Shown in pieces: positions 14,609-23,101 of a stretch of DNA of 64,000 nt. The notes under the pieces are model-generated. The model searched no databases and was not told where the DNA came from. It was given only the letters and a program-made list of their open reading frames with translations. The stretch's first letter is position 1; each line of letters starts with the position of its first letter. Location of the stretch: NCBI GenBank assembly GCA_964555675.1, contig CAZKTU010000008.1:1-64000 (forward strand). The letters are read 5' to 3'. A program made the position numbers and the translations under genes. The DNA comes from CAIWXH01 sp964555675. GTDB taxonomy: Bacteria > Chloroflexota > Chloroflexia > Chloroflexales > Chloroflexaceae.

Positions 14609-17089
14609 TCACGGCTGCACGAGGGGCAGGGTGATGCTGAAGGTGCTGCCCTGGCCCTCGACGCTGGACACGCTGAGGGCGCCCTGGTGGCGGCGCACGA
14701 TCTCGTGGGCGAGGTAGAGGCCCAGGCCGAGACCGCCGGTGTGGACGAGGCCCGTGCTCGAGGCGCGGTAGAAGCGCTCGAAGATATGGGGTAGGGCCGC
14801 GGGCGGGATGCCGGAGCCCTGGTCGGCGACGGTGATCCGGGCGCTCTCGGGGTCCGCGCTGACGCGCACGGTGATGCTCGTGTCGGGCGGGCTGAAGCGG
14901 GCCGCATTGGTGAGCAGGTTGGTGAGCACCTGGCCCAGGCGCGCGCCGTCGCCCCGCACGACGAGGGGGCGCTCGGCGGTCAGCACGACCAGGCGGTGAC
15001 GCCCGAGGGTGGGCCGGAGCAGCTCGCAGGTAGACGCGACGAGGCCGCCAAGCTCGAGGTTCTCCATGGCCATGGTCAGCTCGCCGCGCTCGAGCTGGGC
15101 GGTGTCGAGCAGACGCTCGATCATCGCGGCCAGGCGCTCGCCGAGCTGGCCGATACTGAGCACGGCCCGCAGGTCGCGCTCGCCGAGGGTCCCTTCGCGC
15201 TCGGCGCGCCGCGCCAGGAGCTGAGTGTTGCCAAGGAGGGCCGTAACCGGCGTGCGCAGCTCGTGGGCGGCGATGGCGATGAACTCGTCGCGCAGGCGCA
15301 CGGCGGCCTGGGCGGCGCCATACTGCCGCGCCAGCTCGCCCGAGAGGGTGGCGAGGTTGGCCTCGCTATCGGCCAGGGCGGCCTGGAGGGTGCGCCGCGC
15401 CCGGGCCATCACGAGCAGATTGCCCAGGCGGGCCCTGAGCTCGGCGGCCGAGAAGGGCTTGAGCAAATACTCCTGGGCGCCGCCGCGCAGCAGCTCGAGG
15501 CGCAACTCGGGGTCGGCGCGGGCGGTGAGCATCATAATCGGGGTCTGCTCGAGCTCGGGGCGCCGGCGCAGGGCCCTGACGAGCTGGTCGCCGCTCATGT
15601 CGGGCATCATGACGTCGCTGATGATCAGGTCGGGCCGCAGTGCGAGGGCCTTCGCCTCGCCCTCGAGCCCGTTGTTGGCCGTGATCACGCGGTAGCCGTC
15701 GGCCAGCAGCCCGGCGACGAACTGGCGCACCTCGCCATTGTCTTCGACCACCAGGATGAGCGGCTGCTCGCCGCCGGAAGCTGTCACGACGCCTGGGGCG
15801 GGCGTCTCGGCGCGCGGCGCGGGCTGAGGCAACGTCTGGTCCGGCGGGGCGATACGGGCTGGGCTGGGCGGGGCCGTCGGGGCGGCGGCGAGGGTGACGG
15901 CGAAGCGCGCGCCGCCCAGCTCGCTCGCGTCGACCGTGATCGTGCCGCCGTGGAGGGCGACCAGCTCGCGGGCGATCGCCAGCCCCAGCCCGGTGCCGCC
16001 GAAGCGGCGTGTCGTCCCGCCCTCGCCCTGGTGGAAGCGCTCGAAGATCGTCTCGCGCTGGGCCACTGGCACGCCGGGGCCGCTGTCCTCGACCGCGAGC
16101 ACGAGCTGATCGCCCGCGGGCTGTAGGCTCAGGCGCACGGTGCCGCCGTCGGGGGTGAACTTCATGGCGTTGCCGACCAGGTTGAGCAGCACGCGCTGGA
16201 TCTGCTCGGAGTCGACCTCGGCGAAGAGCCCCTCGGGCGCGTCTACCTGCAGGTGCATCTGGCGCTGCTGGGCGGCGGCGCCGAAGTAGTCGGCGGTCAG
16301 GGCGGCGAGCTGGCCGAGGTCGACGGGGCTGCGCCTGAGCTCGAAGCGCCCGGCCTCGAGGCGGGCCACGTCGAGCAGATCCTCGACGTGGCGCTGCAGC
16401 AGCAGAGCGTTGCGCCTGATCGTCTCGAGGTCGCGGCGCTGGCTCTCGGGCGCGTCGAGGAGCAGCAGCTCGACCGGGCCGAGGATGAGGGTCAGGGGCG
16501 TGCGCAGCTCGTGGCTCACATTGGCGAAGAGCTGGCTCTTCAGGTCGTCGAGCTCGGTCAGGCGGGCGTTGAGCTGGGCCAGCTCGGCGTTGGCGGCCTC
16601 GAGGCGGGCCTTGCGCTCGCTCGAGACGCGGGCCTCGTCGAGCAGGCCGAGGATACGCGGGAGGAGGGCCGGCAGGGCGACGGCCGTGGCCACCGAGGCC
16701 ACGGCGGTGATCAGCTTGAGATAGCCGGCCAGCCAGTAGTAGGGCTGCCAGAAGGTCCAGGCCTCTACGAAGTGGGTGCTGCCGCACGAGATGATGAAGG
16801 CCCCGAAGGCCAGGAGCACCCAGTGGAAGGGCAGGTCGCGGCGGCCCTTGTAGACCAGGAAGGCCAGGGTGCTGGCGATGGCGACGTAGGAGCTGCCGAT
16901 CAGCAGGTCGTTGGTGACGTGGAACCAGAGGAGCCCGGGCTGCCAGAGGATACAGACGCCATGGGGCGCGTAGCCGGCGGTGTTGAGCAGGGCGGGGCCG
17001 ATGCCGGGGACGAGAAAGACGCCGAACGCCAGGAGCGACAGAACGGCGCCGTAGATCAGGAGCGGGCGCCCGCGATGGAGGGTGAGCAT
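14609..17089 (-). CDS. Hybrid histidine kinase with ethylene-receptor-like sensor domain
   Basis: 826 residues. The membrane part (about 8-145) matches the ethylene-binding domain: D61 in HVTNDLLIGSSY, C102 and H106 in SCGSTHFVEAWTFW, placed like Asp25, Cys65 and His69 of plant ETR1, where Cys and His hold Cu(I). An extra N-terminal helix precedes it. Next come HisKA (H193, FANVSHELRTPL), HATPase (GTGLGLAIA), a receiver (about 444-556, D492, K544), a second HisKA (H609, IAAHELRTPV) and a second HATPase ending at the C-terminus. The start is ATG 17089; the frame stays open upstream without a ribosome site. It lies 82 bases after a CheY-like gene and is probably in an operon with it. The ligand is inferred by homology. 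Confidence 0.88.
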   Translation of the reverse strand: MLTLHRGRPLLIYGAVLSLLAFGVFLVPGIGPALLNTAGYAPHGVCILWQPGLLWFHVTNDLLIGSSYVAIASTLAFLVYKGRRDLPFHWVLLAFGAFIISCGSTHFVEAWTFWQPYYWLAGYLKLITAVASVATAVALPALLPRILGLLDEARVSSERKARLEAANAELAQLNARLTELDDLKSQLFANVSHELRTPLTLILGPVELLLLDAPESQRRDLETIRRNALLLQRHVEDLLDVARLEAGRFELRRSPVDLGQLAALTADYFGAAAQQRQMHLQVDAPEGLFAEVDSEQIQRVLLNLVGNAMKFTPDGGTVRLSLQPAGDQLVLAVEDSGPGVPVAQRETIFERFHQGEGGTTRRFGGTGLGLAIARELVALHGGTITVDASELGGARFAVTLAAAPTAPPSPARIAPPDQTLPQPAPRAETPAPGVVTASGGEQPLILVVEDNGEVRQFVAGLLADGYRVITANNGLEGEAKALALRPDLIISDVMMPDMSGDQLVRALRRRPELEQTPIMMLTARADPELRLELLRGGAQEYLLKPFSAAELRARLGNLLVMARARRTLQAALADSEANLATLSGELARQYGAAQAAVRLRDEFIAIAAHELRTPVTALLGNTQLLARRAEREGTLGERDLRAVLSIGQLGERLAAMIERLLDTAQLERGELTMAMENLELGGLVASTCELLRPTLGRHRLVVLTAERPLVVRGDGARLGQVLTNLLTNAARFSPPDTSITVRVSADPESARITVADQGSGIPPAALPHIFERFYRASSTGLVHTGGLGLGLYLAHEIVRRHQGALSVSSVEGQGSTFSITLPLVQP

Positions 17090-17171
17090 GGAGTGGTTCC
17101 TCTGGAAACCTGGGTACGGGGACGACCATAGGGCTCGGGCCGAGGCCTGGCGGCGCTGACTCTGGCGGGGC

Positions 17172-17537
17172 TCAGGGGCTGGCGCAGCACTGCTGGACCA
17201 TCTCGACCAGGCGGTCGAGGTCGATCGGCTTGGGGAAGTGGGCGGCCGCATCGAGGGCCGGCACCCCGCTCAGCAGGTCGGCGTAGGCCGAGATGGTGAT
17301 CACCGGGATGGCGGCCAGGGCGGGCATGTTGCGCTGCGCCGTGCGAAACTCCCAGCCGTTCATGCGCGGCATCATCAGGTCGAGCACGATCAGGCAGGGC
17401 TGGAGGGGCTGCTGCTGCAGGTAGGCCAGGGCCTCTTCGCCATCGCCGGCGCTGGCCACCGAAAACCCCTCGTCCTCGAGGAGCTCGGCGAGCATGCTGC
17501 GAATGAAGGGGTCGTCGTCGACGATCAGCACATCCAC
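17172..17537 (-). CDS. Single-domain (CheY-like) response regulator
   Basis: 121 residues, a receiver only: acidic pair in LIVDDDPF, phosphoacceptor Asp in IVLDLMMPRMNG, Thr/Ser position in VITISAYAD, and Lys in HFPKPID. There is no output domain. The GTG start (17535-17537) has AGGAGG 8 bases upstream. It precedes the ethylene-receptor-like kinase on the same strand, so it is the likely partner or a phosphate shuttle for it. Confidence 0.88.
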   Translation of the reverse strand: MDVLIVDDDPFIRSMLAELLEDEGFSVASAGDGEEALAYLQQQPLQPCLIVLDLMMPRMNGWEFRTAQRNMPALAAIPVITISAYADLLSGVPALDAAAHFPKPIDLDRLVEMVQQCCASP

Positions 17538-17637
17538 GCTCGGCTCCTCCTTGCTGAAAACAATGGCTCGTAACCGATGCCTTTGCCGACACCATAAAGG
17601 GTCTCTCCCTACAAGAAGCGTGCCAGGGCACATTGAA

Positions 17638-17676
17638 GCCAGGTCCAGGCGCGCCACATGTGCGCTTGAACCTGGC
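17638..17676. promoter_or_regulatory. Imperfect inverted repeat between divergent genes
   Basis: GCCAGGTCCAGGCGCG and TGCGCTTGAACCTGGC pair at 13 of 16 positions. The site lies in the 216-base space between the response regulator and ynfA, just upstream of the ynfA -35 box, and could be an operator for either gene. Nothing else recognisable lies in this spacer apart from the ynfA promoter. Confidence 0.4.
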
Positions 17677-17684
17677 CTGAGCGC

Positions 17685-17713
17685 TTGACCGCCATCGGGG
17701 CGAGCGCTAGACT
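17685..17713 (+). promoter_or_regulatory. Sigma-70-type promoter of ynfA
   Basis: TTGACC (17685-17690), 17 bases, TAGACT (17708-17713). The ynfA ATG is 41 bases downstream. Confidence 0.6.
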
Positions 17714-17753
17714 GGCCGCGCCGTCGCTCTGGCGGCCACAACCGAGGGCCCGT

Positions 17754-18086
17754 ATGGAACTGATGCGCTCGCTGGCCTTCTTCCTCGCCGCCGGGCTCTG
17801 CGAGATTGGCGGCGGCTACCTGGTCTGGCTCTGGCTGCGCGAGGGCCGGAGCGCCTGGTATGCCGCGGTCGGGGCCGCGCTGCTGGTGCTCTACGGGGTG
17901 ATTCCCACCTTGCAGCCGGCCAGCTTCGGGCGGGTCTACGCGGCCTATGGCGGAGTCTTTGTGGTGCTCTCGTTGCTCTGGGGCTGGCGCGTCGACGGCG
18001 TCCCGCCCGACCGCCTCGACCTGATCGGCGCCCTGGTGGTGCTGCTCGGGGTCGCCGTTATGATGTACTGGCCCCGGGCCGTGTGA
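17754..18086 (+). CDS. ynfA: YnfA family (UPF0060) small membrane protein
   Basis: 110 residues, the usual size of the family, with four hydrophobic helices. The typical opening is FFLAAGLCEIGGGYLVWLWL, and RVYAAYGGVFVVLSLLWGW follows in the third and fourth helices. YnfA is related in fold to small multidrug resistance exporters; its substrate here is unknown. It converges with the DUF4397 gene 26 bases away. Confidence 0.92.
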   Translation: MELMRSLAFFLAAGLCEIGGGYLVWLWLREGRSAWYAAVGAALLVLYGVIPTLQPASFGRVYAAYGGVFVVLSLLWGWRVDGVPPDRLDLIGALVVLLGVAVMMYWPRAV

Positions 18087-18112
18087 GGGTGCGGTTGCGG
18101 GGGGCGCCGGTC

Positions 18113-18919
18113 TTATCTGCGGCCACCGGGCTCACCCGGGGCCGGCGCGGCCCGGCGGCGCAGGCCGAGGCCGGCGGCAATCAGCAGCACGCCGCCAAGG
18201 GCGAGCCCGAGCCCGCCGGGCGCGACGCTGTCCGCCGCGGTCACCGGCATTTGCTGCGGCGCGCCGGTTGTCAGCGCGGGAGCGGTGAGCACGAGGGTCT
18301 GCAGGTTGGCCAGGCGGCCTACGGCATAGACATCGTAGACTAGGCCGGCCCGTAGCTCGACGCCCGGCAGGGGCAGGAAGACCACATTGTTGCCGGTCGC
18401 GACCACCTGGAGGTCGTAGCTGCCCGCGGGGAGGCTCTGGTATGGGCTGGCTTCGCCGAAGCTGACATCCTGTGCCAGGGCCTGGCCGCCTACGACCTCG
18501 ACGTCGACCCCGGGGGCGTCGGGCGAGGTGTGGATCACGCGTACCCTGGCTTGCCCGGCCGCCAGAGGCGAGCGGTCGTCGTTGTAGGTCTGCGCCGCAA
18601 GCTCGTTGAGCCCGATCGCCGCGACGGAATAGTACTGCCCTGCGGCCAGGGTGACGCTGGTCGCCAGCACCTCGGCCCCATCGTCGGAGGCGACCACGCG
18701 CAGCGTGTGTTCGCCGGGTGGCAGCTCGATATACGGACTGGCCGCGGCGAAGCCCAGGTCGCTCACGGCCGGCGCGTCATCGATCAGCAGGTCGACCGGG
18801 GGCACGTCGGGCGCGGCATGGACGAGGCGCAGCTGCGCGCCGGGGCTCTGGGCGGCTACAGGGCGGGCGCCGAGGGCCAGCAGGGCGAGCCCGGCTACGA
18901 TCAGGAGGCGCTGGAGCAT
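18113..18919 (-). CDS. DUF4397 surface-anchored protein
   Basis: 268 residues. A signal peptide (about 1-24) ends near PVAAQSPG. Two DUF4397 repeats follow: one from RLVHAAPDVPPVDLLIDD and one from RVIHTSPDAPGVDVEVVGG. A C-terminal helix (GGLGLALGGVLLIAAGLGL) and an Arg-rich tail look like a membrane anchor. DUF4397 forms extracellular beta domains of unknown role. It lies 36 bases after the previous gene and may be the last gene of the glycan operon. Confidence 0.85.
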   Translation of the reverse strand: MLQRLLIVAGLALLALGARPVAAQSPGAQLRLVHAAPDVPPVDLLIDDAPAVSDLGFAAASPYIELPPGEHTLRVVASDDGAEVLATSVTLAAGQYYSVAAIGLNELAAQTYNDDRSPLAAGQARVRVIHTSPDAPGVDVEVVGGQALAQDVSFGEASPYQSLPAGSYDLQVVATGNNVVFLPLPGVELRAGLVYDVYAVGRLANLQTLVLTAPALTTGAPQQMPVTAADSVAPGGLGLALGGVLLIAAGLGLRRRAAPAPGEPGGRR

Positions 18920-18955
18920 CGAGTCTTCTCCTTGTGCGGCGGGCGGGCCGTGCGG

Positions 18956-19819
18956 TTACGGCCCGTCCGCGGACGTAGGTCCGAGCAGTTGCTCGGCCCG
19001 CAGGTTGTCGAAGGCGGCGGCGGCCTGACCCTGACGCGAGGCCAGGGCTACCCCTACCTGATTGTGGACGAGCCCGTCGGGCACGGCGAGGGTGGCCAGG
19101 GGCAGATCGTTGGCGTAGAAGGCGAGCGTCTCGCCGGTCCGTTCGATGCGCACCTGGTTGCGGGCCCCGCCCTGGGCGAGGGCATCGCTCGCCGTCCAAT
19201 CGATCAGGTTGCTCACCAGCTGGGTATCTTCTTCGATCACCTGCACGGCGAATGCGCCGTCGGGGGTGAGCAGGAGCCGGTAGAAGGTCGCCGGCTCGGC
19301 GGCAAGAAAGATCGCCCCCGCGCCGCCTGCCTCCATGGTGAGCGTGAGGCTGATGCGGTAGTCGCCGGCCGGCAAGGCCCGCGAGATACCGAGGTTGGTC
19401 TGGCCGTTCAAGCTCAGCAGGTAGCGCCCGTCGCGCATGACGGCGCTCCAGCTTTCGTCGTTGCGGACCAGCCAGCTGCCGTCGGGGCGATCGAACGTTT
19501 CGTCGACCAGCACGCGAGCCGAACGCGGGGTCAGCACGGGCGGAACTGGGGTGGGCAGCGTGGGCGTCGGCTCACTTGGCGCGACGCTCGTGGCGGGTGC
19601 GGCCGTCGGCTGCGCGGGGGCGGTTGGCCCCAGGCCGGCGCCGGCGCCCAGGCGCATCAGGAACGAGAGGCCGAACAGCAGGGTCAAGGGTGGGATGAGG
19701 ACGCGCCCGACCAGGCGCTGCCGGCGCGCCCAGGGATGCTCGAGGCCGCCCAGGAACTCGCGCAGGATGAGCAGGGCGATCAGCAGCAGGGTCAGGCTGA
19801 GGGTAACTGTCGCAATCAT
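18956..19819 (-). CDS. Membrane-anchored protein with a beta-sandwich-like domain
   Basis: 287 residues. Two N-terminal helices (about 1-20 and 37-57) are followed by a Pro/Thr-rich linker (about 60-95). A C-terminal domain beginning LVDETFDRPDGSW and ending VGVALASRQGQAAAAFDNL has the pattern of a concanavalin/LamG-like or DUF1080-type fold, often carbohydrate-binding. No catalytic residues are recognised. Its ATG overlaps the stop of the glycosyltransferase before it by 4 bases, so it belongs to the glycan operon. Confidence 0.75.
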   Translation of the reverse strand: MIATVTLSLTLLLIALLILREFLGGLEHPWARRQRLVGRVLIPPLTLLFGLSFLMRLGAGAGLGPTAPAQPTAAPATSVAPSEPTPTLPTPVPPVLTPRSARVLVDETFDRPDGSWLVRNDESWSAVMRDGRYLLSLNGQTNLGISRALPAGDYRISLTLTMEAGGAGAIFLAAEPATFYRLLLTPDGAFAVQVIEEDTQLVSNLIDWTASDALAQGGARNQVRIERTGETLAFYANDLPLATLAVPDGLVHNQVGVALASRQGQAAAAFDNLRAEQLLGPTSADGP

Positions 19820-20970
19820 TGGGCTTCCGACGGCGCTCCGTTCGTGCTCCGTCCTCCACGCCCCCTCCCGAGGCCATCAACCCCGCGCGGCTCGGGCGAG
19901 GCAGGGGCCAGCCGGTCGAGCACGGGGGCCATGCGGGCGACCACCTGATCCCAGTTCAGCTGCTGTTCGACGCGCTGTCGGCCAGCGCGGCCCAGGCGCG
20001 CGCCATAGGCCGGGTCGCGCAGGATGCGCAGCAGCGCGGCGGCGAGGGCGGCGCTATCGCCGGGCGGCACGAGCAGACCGCTCTCGTCGTGGGCAACCTC
20101 CTCGGCGATCGCCCCGACCGTGGTGCTGACGCAGGGCAGCCCGTAGGCCATGGCCTCCATCAGCACGAGCGGATAGGGGTCGAAGAAGGAGGGCAGGCAG
20201 AAGACGCTCGCCTGGCCGTAGAGCGCGGCGAGGCGCTCCCGGTCGTTGACGCGCCCGAGCACGCTGACGCCGGGCTCGGCCACGGGGGTTGTGGCGCCGA
20301 CGATCTGCAGCCGGGCCGCCGGCAGCTCGGCGCGCACCAGGCGGAAGGCTTCGAGCAGAATCGCGCCGCCCTTGCGCTCGAAGTCGTTGCCGACGAACAG
20401 GATGCTGGGCTCGCGCTCGCCCGTGGGTAGCGGCGGCAGCCGCTCGAAGTTGGCTCCCGCGCCCACATTAGTGACTCGCTCGGGCGCGATGCCATAGTCT
20501 GTGATCAGCGAGCGGGCGGCCGGCTCGCCCATGGTAAAGAGGTGGAGCGCCCGCGCGTAGGTCGCTCGCTCGAAGGCGAACCAGCGCTCGAGGGCGCGGC
20601 CGCGGAGCGGGTTCCACGCGGGCCAGCCCTCGACCGATTGCTGGTGGGTATTGTCGACATAGATGATGGAGGGCACACCAGGGCTGCGAAAGAGGGCGTG
20701 GACCTGTAGCACGGCGTCGATCGGTTCGCCGAGCCGGGCCAGCCCCGCTCGGCAGTTGGCCGAGCGCAGCCTGCAGGCCAGGACGCTCTTGAAGAAGCGC
20801 TCTTGCCAGCGCCGGCGCACGGGGTGGTAGCTGGCCAGGGCGACGCTGTAGCGCTGCCACGGGCGCAGCTCGACGTCGACCCGGCCGGCCAGGCCGTAGC
20901 GCCGCTCGAGGGCGGCGAAGAGAAAATGGGCGAGGGGGTCGCCTCTGCTGGCCCCGACGAGCCGGGTCAT
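19816..20970 (-). CDS. Glycosyltransferase family 4 protein
   Basis: 384 residues. The C-terminal GT-B half shows ILFVGNDFERKGGAILLEAF and the nucleotide-sugar site FFDPYPLVLMEAMAYGLPCVST, with the E-x7-E-like pattern of GT4 enzymes. It should transfer a sugar from an activated donor to a growing surface glycan; donor and acceptor are unknown. It overlaps both neighbours by 4 bases. Confidence 0.88.
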   Translation of the reverse strand: MTRLVGASRGDPLAHFLFAALERRYGLAGRVDVELRPWQRYSVALASYHPVRRRWQERFFKSVLACRLRSANCRAGLARLGEPIDAVLQVHALFRSPGVPSIIYVDNTHQQSVEGWPAWNPLRGRALERWFAFERATYARALHLFTMGEPAARSLITDYGIAPERVTNVGAGANFERLPPLPTGEREPSILFVGNDFERKGGAILLEAFRLVRAELPAARLQIVGATTPVAEPGVSVLGRVNDRERLAALYGQASVFCLPSFFDPYPLVLMEAMAYGLPCVSTTVGAIAEEVAHDESGLLVPPGDSAALAAALLRILRDPAYGARLGRAGRQRVEQQLNWDQVVARMAPVLDRLAPASPEPRGVDGLGRGRGGRSTNGAPSEAQ

Positions 20971-22316
20971 AGCGCGGCTCCTTCTTCTTCAAGGGGGTGC
21001 GGTCGGCGCTGCCGCTCCTCCGTCGCTTCCGCAAGATGCCGGCCAAGGGCGGCGCGGTAGACGGGCGGGCCCATCACCGCGGCCTCGAGCCAGACCGCCG
21101 CGAGCCAGCCGAGGGCCAGCCCGTTCAGGCCGCCCAGGCGCGCCCCGAGCGCGGCCAGCGCCAGCTCGAGCGCGCTGCCGACCACCGCGAGCAGGGCGGC
21201 GCGCCCCACCCGCTCGTTCAGCCGGCAGATGGTGACATAATGATCTTTGATGATGATCGGAAAGACGCCCAGGCCCATGATGCGCAGGGTCCAGGCCGCC
21301 TGCTCGGCGTATGCTTCGCCAAACAGGCGCAGCACGGGGACCGCGCCGACGAACAGGAGCAGATTGGCGACCAGGCCCGCCGCCCCGGCCACGGCGAGGG
21401 TGAAGCGCATGCGTCTGGCGACGGCGCTCGGCTCGTGGGCGCCCGAAGCGTAGAGGGCGGTGGCGATCGCCAGGGGGCCGAAAAAGACGAAGCCGGCCAG
21501 CATCGAGGCGGTGTAGAAGTAGGCGTTGGCCGTGGCCGAGAGCAGGGCGGTGGCGATGATCGGCAGGGCGAAGCCGGCGACCTGCAGGGCCAGGTTCAGC
21601 CCGTGGTGGCCCAGGGCCGCTCGCCCGAAGCGGCGCAGCAGCCCCCAGCGCGGCTGCAGGCCGCGCGTCCGCGCCAGCTCGCCGCGCCAGCCCAGGTAGC
21701 CGGCCAGGGCGAGCAGCGAGACCAGGTTGCCGACCAGCCAGGTCGCGTAGATCGTCTGCCAGCGCCCGGCGCCCAGCAGCGCCCCGGCGCCCAGCAGGGC
21801 GCCGAGCTTCAGCGCGGCGAAGATGATATTGCGCCAGAGCTGCAGGCCGCCGCGCAGCATACCGATCAGGGCCTGGTCGAGCACCATCACCAGGGCGGTC
21901 AGGCTGACCCCGGCGGCGAAGAGGGCCACGCTGAGCGGGTCGGCCCCCAGGGGGGCCAGGTTGGGCGAGATGGCCGGGGCCAGCAGGGCGAAGATCAGCC
22001 CGAAGACCCCGCCCGCGGCGCCCGCCGTCGCCAGAGCCGTGGCGAGCAAGGGGCCCGCGGCGCCCGGCTGGCGCGGCAGCTCGCCAATCAGCAGCGTGCC
22101 GAGGCCGAGCATGCCGGCCACCCCCAGCAGCGACATCGCCGAGATGCTGGCCCCGGCCAGGCCGACCGCTGTCGCGTCGAAGAGCCGGGCCGCCAGCAGC
22201 CAGTAGACCAGCCCGAGCCCCGAGGTGAAGACCAGGCTGCCCACCAGCGAGCTGGCATTCGCCAGCAGGGTCAGGTTGGCCGCGCCGCGCAGCCTCTCGC
22301 GTAGGTTCCGTATCAT
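20967..22316 (-). CDS. Polysaccharide flippase (Wzx/MOP-like)
   Basis: 449 residues with 12 or more hydrophobic helices starting at TLLANASSLVGSLVFTSGLG, the layout of MATE/MOP-type oligosaccharide flippases. It would move lipid-linked glycan across the membrane. ATG 22316 overlaps the stop of the DUF1616 gene by 4 bases; the frame is open 56 codons further upstream but inside that gene. No Wzy polymerase is certain, though the GT-C-like proteins nearby are candidates. Confidence 0.85.
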   Translation of the reverse strand: MIRNLRERLRGAANLTLLANASSLVGSLVFTSGLGLVYWLLAARLFDATAVGLAGASISAMSLLGVAGMLGLGTLLIGELPRQPGAAGPLLATALATAGAAGGVFGLIFALLAPAISPNLAPLGADPLSVALFAAGVSLTALVMVLDQALIGMLRGGLQLWRNIIFAALKLGALLGAGALLGAGRWQTIYATWLVGNLVSLLALAGYLGWRGELARTRGLQPRWGLLRRFGRAALGHHGLNLALQVAGFALPIIATALLSATANAYFYTASMLAGFVFFGPLAIATALYASGAHEPSAVARRMRFTLAVAGAAGLVANLLLFVGAVPVLRLFGEAYAEQAAWTLRIMGLGVFPIIIKDHYVTICRLNERVGRAALLAVVGSALELALAALGARLGGLNGLALGWLAAVWLEAAVMGPPVYRAALGRHLAEATEERQRRPHPLEEEGAAL

Positions 22317-23101
22317 GGCCGCAGCTCCGTCGTAGTGCGCTCTAGATCGTCCTGGAGCAGCGTGCGTCGATAGACCGCCTCGGGCGCGTCCTCCCGATAG
22401 AGCACGGCCTCGGCCCAGCCGGCCTCCGGCAGGGTGGCCCGGGTCTCCCAGCTTTCGCCGGGGGCAAGCCTGAGCTGCTCCCACTGCTCGACGCGCTGCC
22501 CGGCCACGCGCAGCTCGAGCCTGTAGCCGGTCGGCGCGCTCTCGCTGTTCCTGACCCCGAGCTGCACGGTGCGGCTCTCGGCGCTCACGGGCAGCATCCA
22601 GAGCTGGGTGAAGCCGGCTTTGGGCTCGTTCAGGGCGCCGGTGACGGCCACGCCGAAGGCGCTGCCTAGCACGAGAAGCGCCGGGGCGTAGCGCAGGCTG
22701 TTGCGCCAGCCGGGGCCAGGGCCGGGCCCGGGCAGAGCGCGGCGCGGACGGCGGCCGCGGCGCACCTGGGCGATGGCGCAGGCCGCGAGGGTCAGCGCGG
22801 CGAGCAGGAGGGTCCAGCCGACGCGGCTCAGGCCGCCGGGCAGCAGGTTGAGCAGCAGCCCGCTCAGCGCGCTGAGCGTCAGGCTCAGCCCGAGGCTCAG
22901 CAGAGCGCGCTCGGGCAGGCCGAGGGTCGGCCAGGGATAGATCGCCGCCGTGAGCGCATAGCCGGGGAGCAGCAGCACCAGGACTGCCGCCAGCGGGCCG
23001 CTCAGCAGCGGGATCTTGAGGCCCATCAGGGCGAAAGCAATGGCGACCAGGGCCAGCCCGGCGGCCAGGGCCAGGTCGTAGCGTTTATGGTTCACGGACA
23101 T
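22313..23101 (-). CDS. DUF1616 membrane protein
   Basis: 262 residues. Four hydrophobic helices lie in the first 125, including PLAAVLVLLLPGYALTAAIYP, the typical DUF1616 opening. A fifth helix and an extracellular C-terminal half follow (VQLGVRNSESAPTGYRLELRVAG). DUF1616 proteins are common next to glycan genes in Chloroflexota and Archaea; their function is unknown. It overlaps the upstream gene by 17 bases. Confidence 0.82.
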   Translation of the reverse strand: MSVNHKRYDLALAAGLALVAIAFALMGLKIPLLSGPLAAVLVLLLPGYALTAAIYPWPTLGLPERALLSLGLSLTLSALSGLLLNLLPGGLSRVGWTLLLAALTLAACAIAQVRRGRRPRRALPGPGPGPGWRNSLRYAPALLVLGSAFGVAVTGALNEPKAGFTQLWMLPVSAESRTVQLGVRNSESAPTGYRLELRVAGQRVEQWEQLRLAPGESWETRATLPEAGWAEAVLYREDAPEAVYRRTLLQDDLERTTTELRP

